A stretch of DNA of 64,000 nt. It comes from Anaerolineae bacterium (GTDB taxonomy: Bacteria; Chloroflexota; Anaerolineae; Promineifilales; Promineifilaceae). The stretch covers positions 1 to 64,000 of the forward strand of contig JAUIAP010000007.1 of the NCBI GenBank assembly GCA_030425205.1. The letters run 5' to 3'. Shown one piece after another: positions 62,675 to 64,000 of the stretch (positions are counted from its first letter, which is position 1; every line of letters starts with the position of its first letter). The position numbers and the translations under genes are program-made. The notes beneath the pieces were generated by a model. That model saw only the letters and a program-made list of their open reading frames with translations. It had not been told where the DNA came from and ran no database searches.

Positions 62675-63730
62675 TCACGTCCCGCCAAAAGATGCCTGCA
62701 AGTTACGACGGCGCAGAATCACCCATGCCACAATCGGCGTGCCGATCAAGGCTGTCACCGCACTGAGTGGCAACACCGTGTTGCTGCCGGGCAGTTGCGC
62801 GATCAGGTCGGCCAGCAGGGCGGTGATGCTTCCCATCAAAATCGTGGCGGGAACTAAGACGCGATGATCGGAGGTGTTAAACAGGCTGCGACACAGATGC
62901 GGCACAGCCACACCGATAAACGCAATCGGCCCACAAAAGGCGGTCACCGCCCCCGCCAAAATCGACGCACTCAGCAAAATTGTCAACCGTGCGCGCCGCA
63001 CCGTCAGCCCCAACGACCGTGCATACGCCTCGCCCAGCAAGAGCGCGTTGAGCGGTTTCGCCGAGAGCCACGCGATCAGCAGGGCGATCAGAATGGTGGG
63101 AGCCAGCACATACAGTTGGCTCCACGTCACGCCGCCAAAGCTGCCAAACGTCCACGCGATGTACGCCTGTATGCGCTCCGCAATGGCAAAAAAAAGCAAG
63201 ATGCTGACCACCGCCGTCGCTGCATAGCCGAACAGGAGTCCGAGAATAAGCAGCGTCATTGTGTTGACGCGATGGGCGACGAGCATGACAGCAAACAGAA
63301 CGACCGCGCTGCCAAGTGTGGCGGCGATGATGATACCAAAGTTGCCAAACAGCCCCAACGTGGCGATCAATCCCGTTGCCGATGTGCCAACCGACAGCAC
63401 GACCAATGCGACGCCCAAACTCGCACCTGAGCTGATCCCCAAGACAAATGGCCCCGCCAGCGGGTTGCGAAAGAGCGTTTGCATCTGCAATCCCGCCACC
63501 GCCAGCGCAGAACCAGCCAGCGTCGCCGTCAACGCCTTGGGCAGCCGAAAGCGCAGCACGATAATCGACCAGGTCGCCTTTGTCGGTTCGCCGCCCATCA
63601 GAATCGTGAAGATATCGACGGGCGGAATGCGAACCGATCCCAACATGAGGCTCAGGGTGAAGACGGCGAGTAGACCAACTAGCAGGGCTAGGAGGCGCAT
63701 CGGCCGAATTTTCAAACGCTCTGAATCCAT
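62675..63730 (-). CDS. FecCD-family ABC transporter permease
   Basis: Integral membrane permease of the iron-siderophore/cobalamin family with about ten helices. Signatures are RLPKALTATLAGSALAVAGLQMQTLFRNPLAGPFVLGISSGASLG, GPIAFIGVAVPHLCRSLF (coupling-helix region) and LPLSAVTALIGTPIVAWVILRR at the C-terminus. The ATG at 63730 is preferred; a TTG at 63751 is in frame and would nearly touch the upstream gene. It is one of three genes of an importer, 54 bases before the ATPase. Confidence 0.95.
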   Translation of the reverse strand: MDSERLKIRPMRLLALLVGLLAVFTLSLMLGSVRIPPVDIFTILMGGEPTKATWSIIVLRFRLPKALTATLAGSALAVAGLQMQTLFRNPLAGPFVLGISSGASLGVALVVLSVGTSATGLIATLGLFGNFGIIIAATLGSAVVLFAVMLVAHRVNTMTLLILGLLFGYAATAVVSILLFFAIAERIQAYIAWTFGSFGGVTWSQLYVLAPTILIALLIAWLSAKPLNALLLGEAYARSLGLTVRRARLTILLSASILAGAVTAFCGPIAFIGVAVPHLCRSLFNTSDHRVLVPATILMGSITALLADLIAQLPGSNTVLPLSAVTALIGTPIVAWVILRRRNLQASFGGT

Positions 63731-63753
63731 TACACGTGCCACTTTATCCAACC

Positions 63754-64000
63754 CTACTTAACCGCCCGATGATAAACAAACGCGTGATCTGGTACGAGTT
63801 CGGGGTGGAAGATTTTGATCAAATCGGCAAGCATCAAATTGGGATAGACAACCGCACTTTCATAGTAGTCGTTGCCGCCACTGGGCAGCTCGCGTGCATC
63901 GTTGTTGAAGACGTTGCCCGTCTGATAGGCGGTGAATTCGGTGTAGCGATCATCGGCCGATCCCAAATCGGCCAGCGTCGGCGCATAGCCCACGTTGAGC
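63754..64000 (-). CDS. Iron/cobalamin ABC transporter substrate-binding protein, C-terminal part
   Basis: The frame is open at the right edge of the window, so only about the last 82 residues are present. They include VGYAPTLADLG, the NVFNNDAR segment and GGNDYYESAVVYPNLMLADLIKIFHPELVPDHAFVYHR, which is the standard end of BtuF/FepB-like periplasmic binding proteins. An internal GTG at 63993 is not the real start. Gene order with the FecCD-like permease and ATPase supports the assignment. Confidence 0.88.
   Translation of the reverse strand, partial: LNVGYAPTLADLGSADDRYTEFTAYQTGNVFNNDARELPSGGNDYYESAVVYPNLMLADLIKIFHPELVPDHAFVYHRAVK

Noticed and set aside
1-64000. tRNA or rRNA genes
   Set aside because: No T-loop-like words in a cloverleaf context or rRNA-like sequence were found in the gaps between genes.

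Overview
The window is a gene-dense stretch (roughly 92% coding by hand tally, moderate to slightly high GC) of a heterotrophic bacterium. Several traits point, by inference only, to a Chloroflexota lineage of the Anaerolineae/Caldilineae kind: a fused RhaE-RhaW aldolase-dehydrogenase, secreted proteins with NEW3/CARDB-like beta-sandwich domains and beta-helices, many small palindromic intergenic repeats, and carbohydrate-catabolic islands without polymerase or ribosomal genes. No rRNA, tRNA or CRISPR array was seen.

Region 1 (1-6343) is a plant-polysaccharide cassette on the plus strand: the end of a DUF624 membrane protein, a Gfo/Idh/MocA oxidoreductase, a cytoplasmic GH78 alpha-L-rhamnosidase, a DUF6194 protein, an SGNH hydrolase and an alpha/beta-hydrolase esterase. 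A HigBA toxin-antitoxin pair with a perfect palindromic operator follows (6371-7036). Region 2 (7074-12965) holds uronate isomerase, SDR-type fructuronate reductase, a DinB-like protein, a nickel-pincer LarA-family enzyme, an AEC transporter and gluconokinase. Together they suggest a route from glucuronate through fructuronate and mannonate to gluconate and 6-phosphogluconate, with the LarA-like enzyme as C2 epimerase. Region 3 (13130-22172) has an AraC-type regulator, the full L-rhamnose catabolic operon rhaM-rhaA-rhaB-rhaEW, an unknown membrane protein and an FMN-dependent 2-hydroxy acid oxidase that could burn the lactate made from rhamnose.

Region 4 (22197-27072, minus) is a MoxR-DUF58-VWA-VWA (Bat-like) module preceded by a membrane-anchored HtrA-like protease. 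Region 5 (27298-39753, minus) is one 4151-residue secreted and membrane-anchored protein with a degenerate transglutaminase-like domain, five tandem copies of a roughly 263-residue double beta-sandwich unit, an FG-GAP/VCBS propeller and NEW3-like repeats. Region 6 (40171-45702, minus) is a YbbA-YbbP-TesA-like cluster plus an HpaB-like flavin monooxygenase.

Region 7 (46252-51070, plus) has an ArsR-AHSA1 module, two YdeI-like paralogues, a membrane-GNAT fusion, and a sugar isomerase overlapping an oxidoreductase. Region 8 (51255-60405) has a large HEYGH metalloprotease-like lipoprotein, a nucleoside hydrolase, a beta-helix surface protein, a DUF2207 protein, a DUF1295 protein and a sulfotransferase. 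Region 9 (60728-64000) is a second ArsR-AHSA1 module and a convergent FecBCD-like iron/cobalamin ABC transporter.

Two features stand out. The octamer TCGGCCGA occurs 77 times by hand count, about one per 830 bp, in all three codon phases and only inside genes, like the cyanobacterial HIP1 palindrome. The gene order uxaC-uxuB-larA-like-gntK suggests an undescribed dehydratase-free mannonate-to-gluconate bypass.
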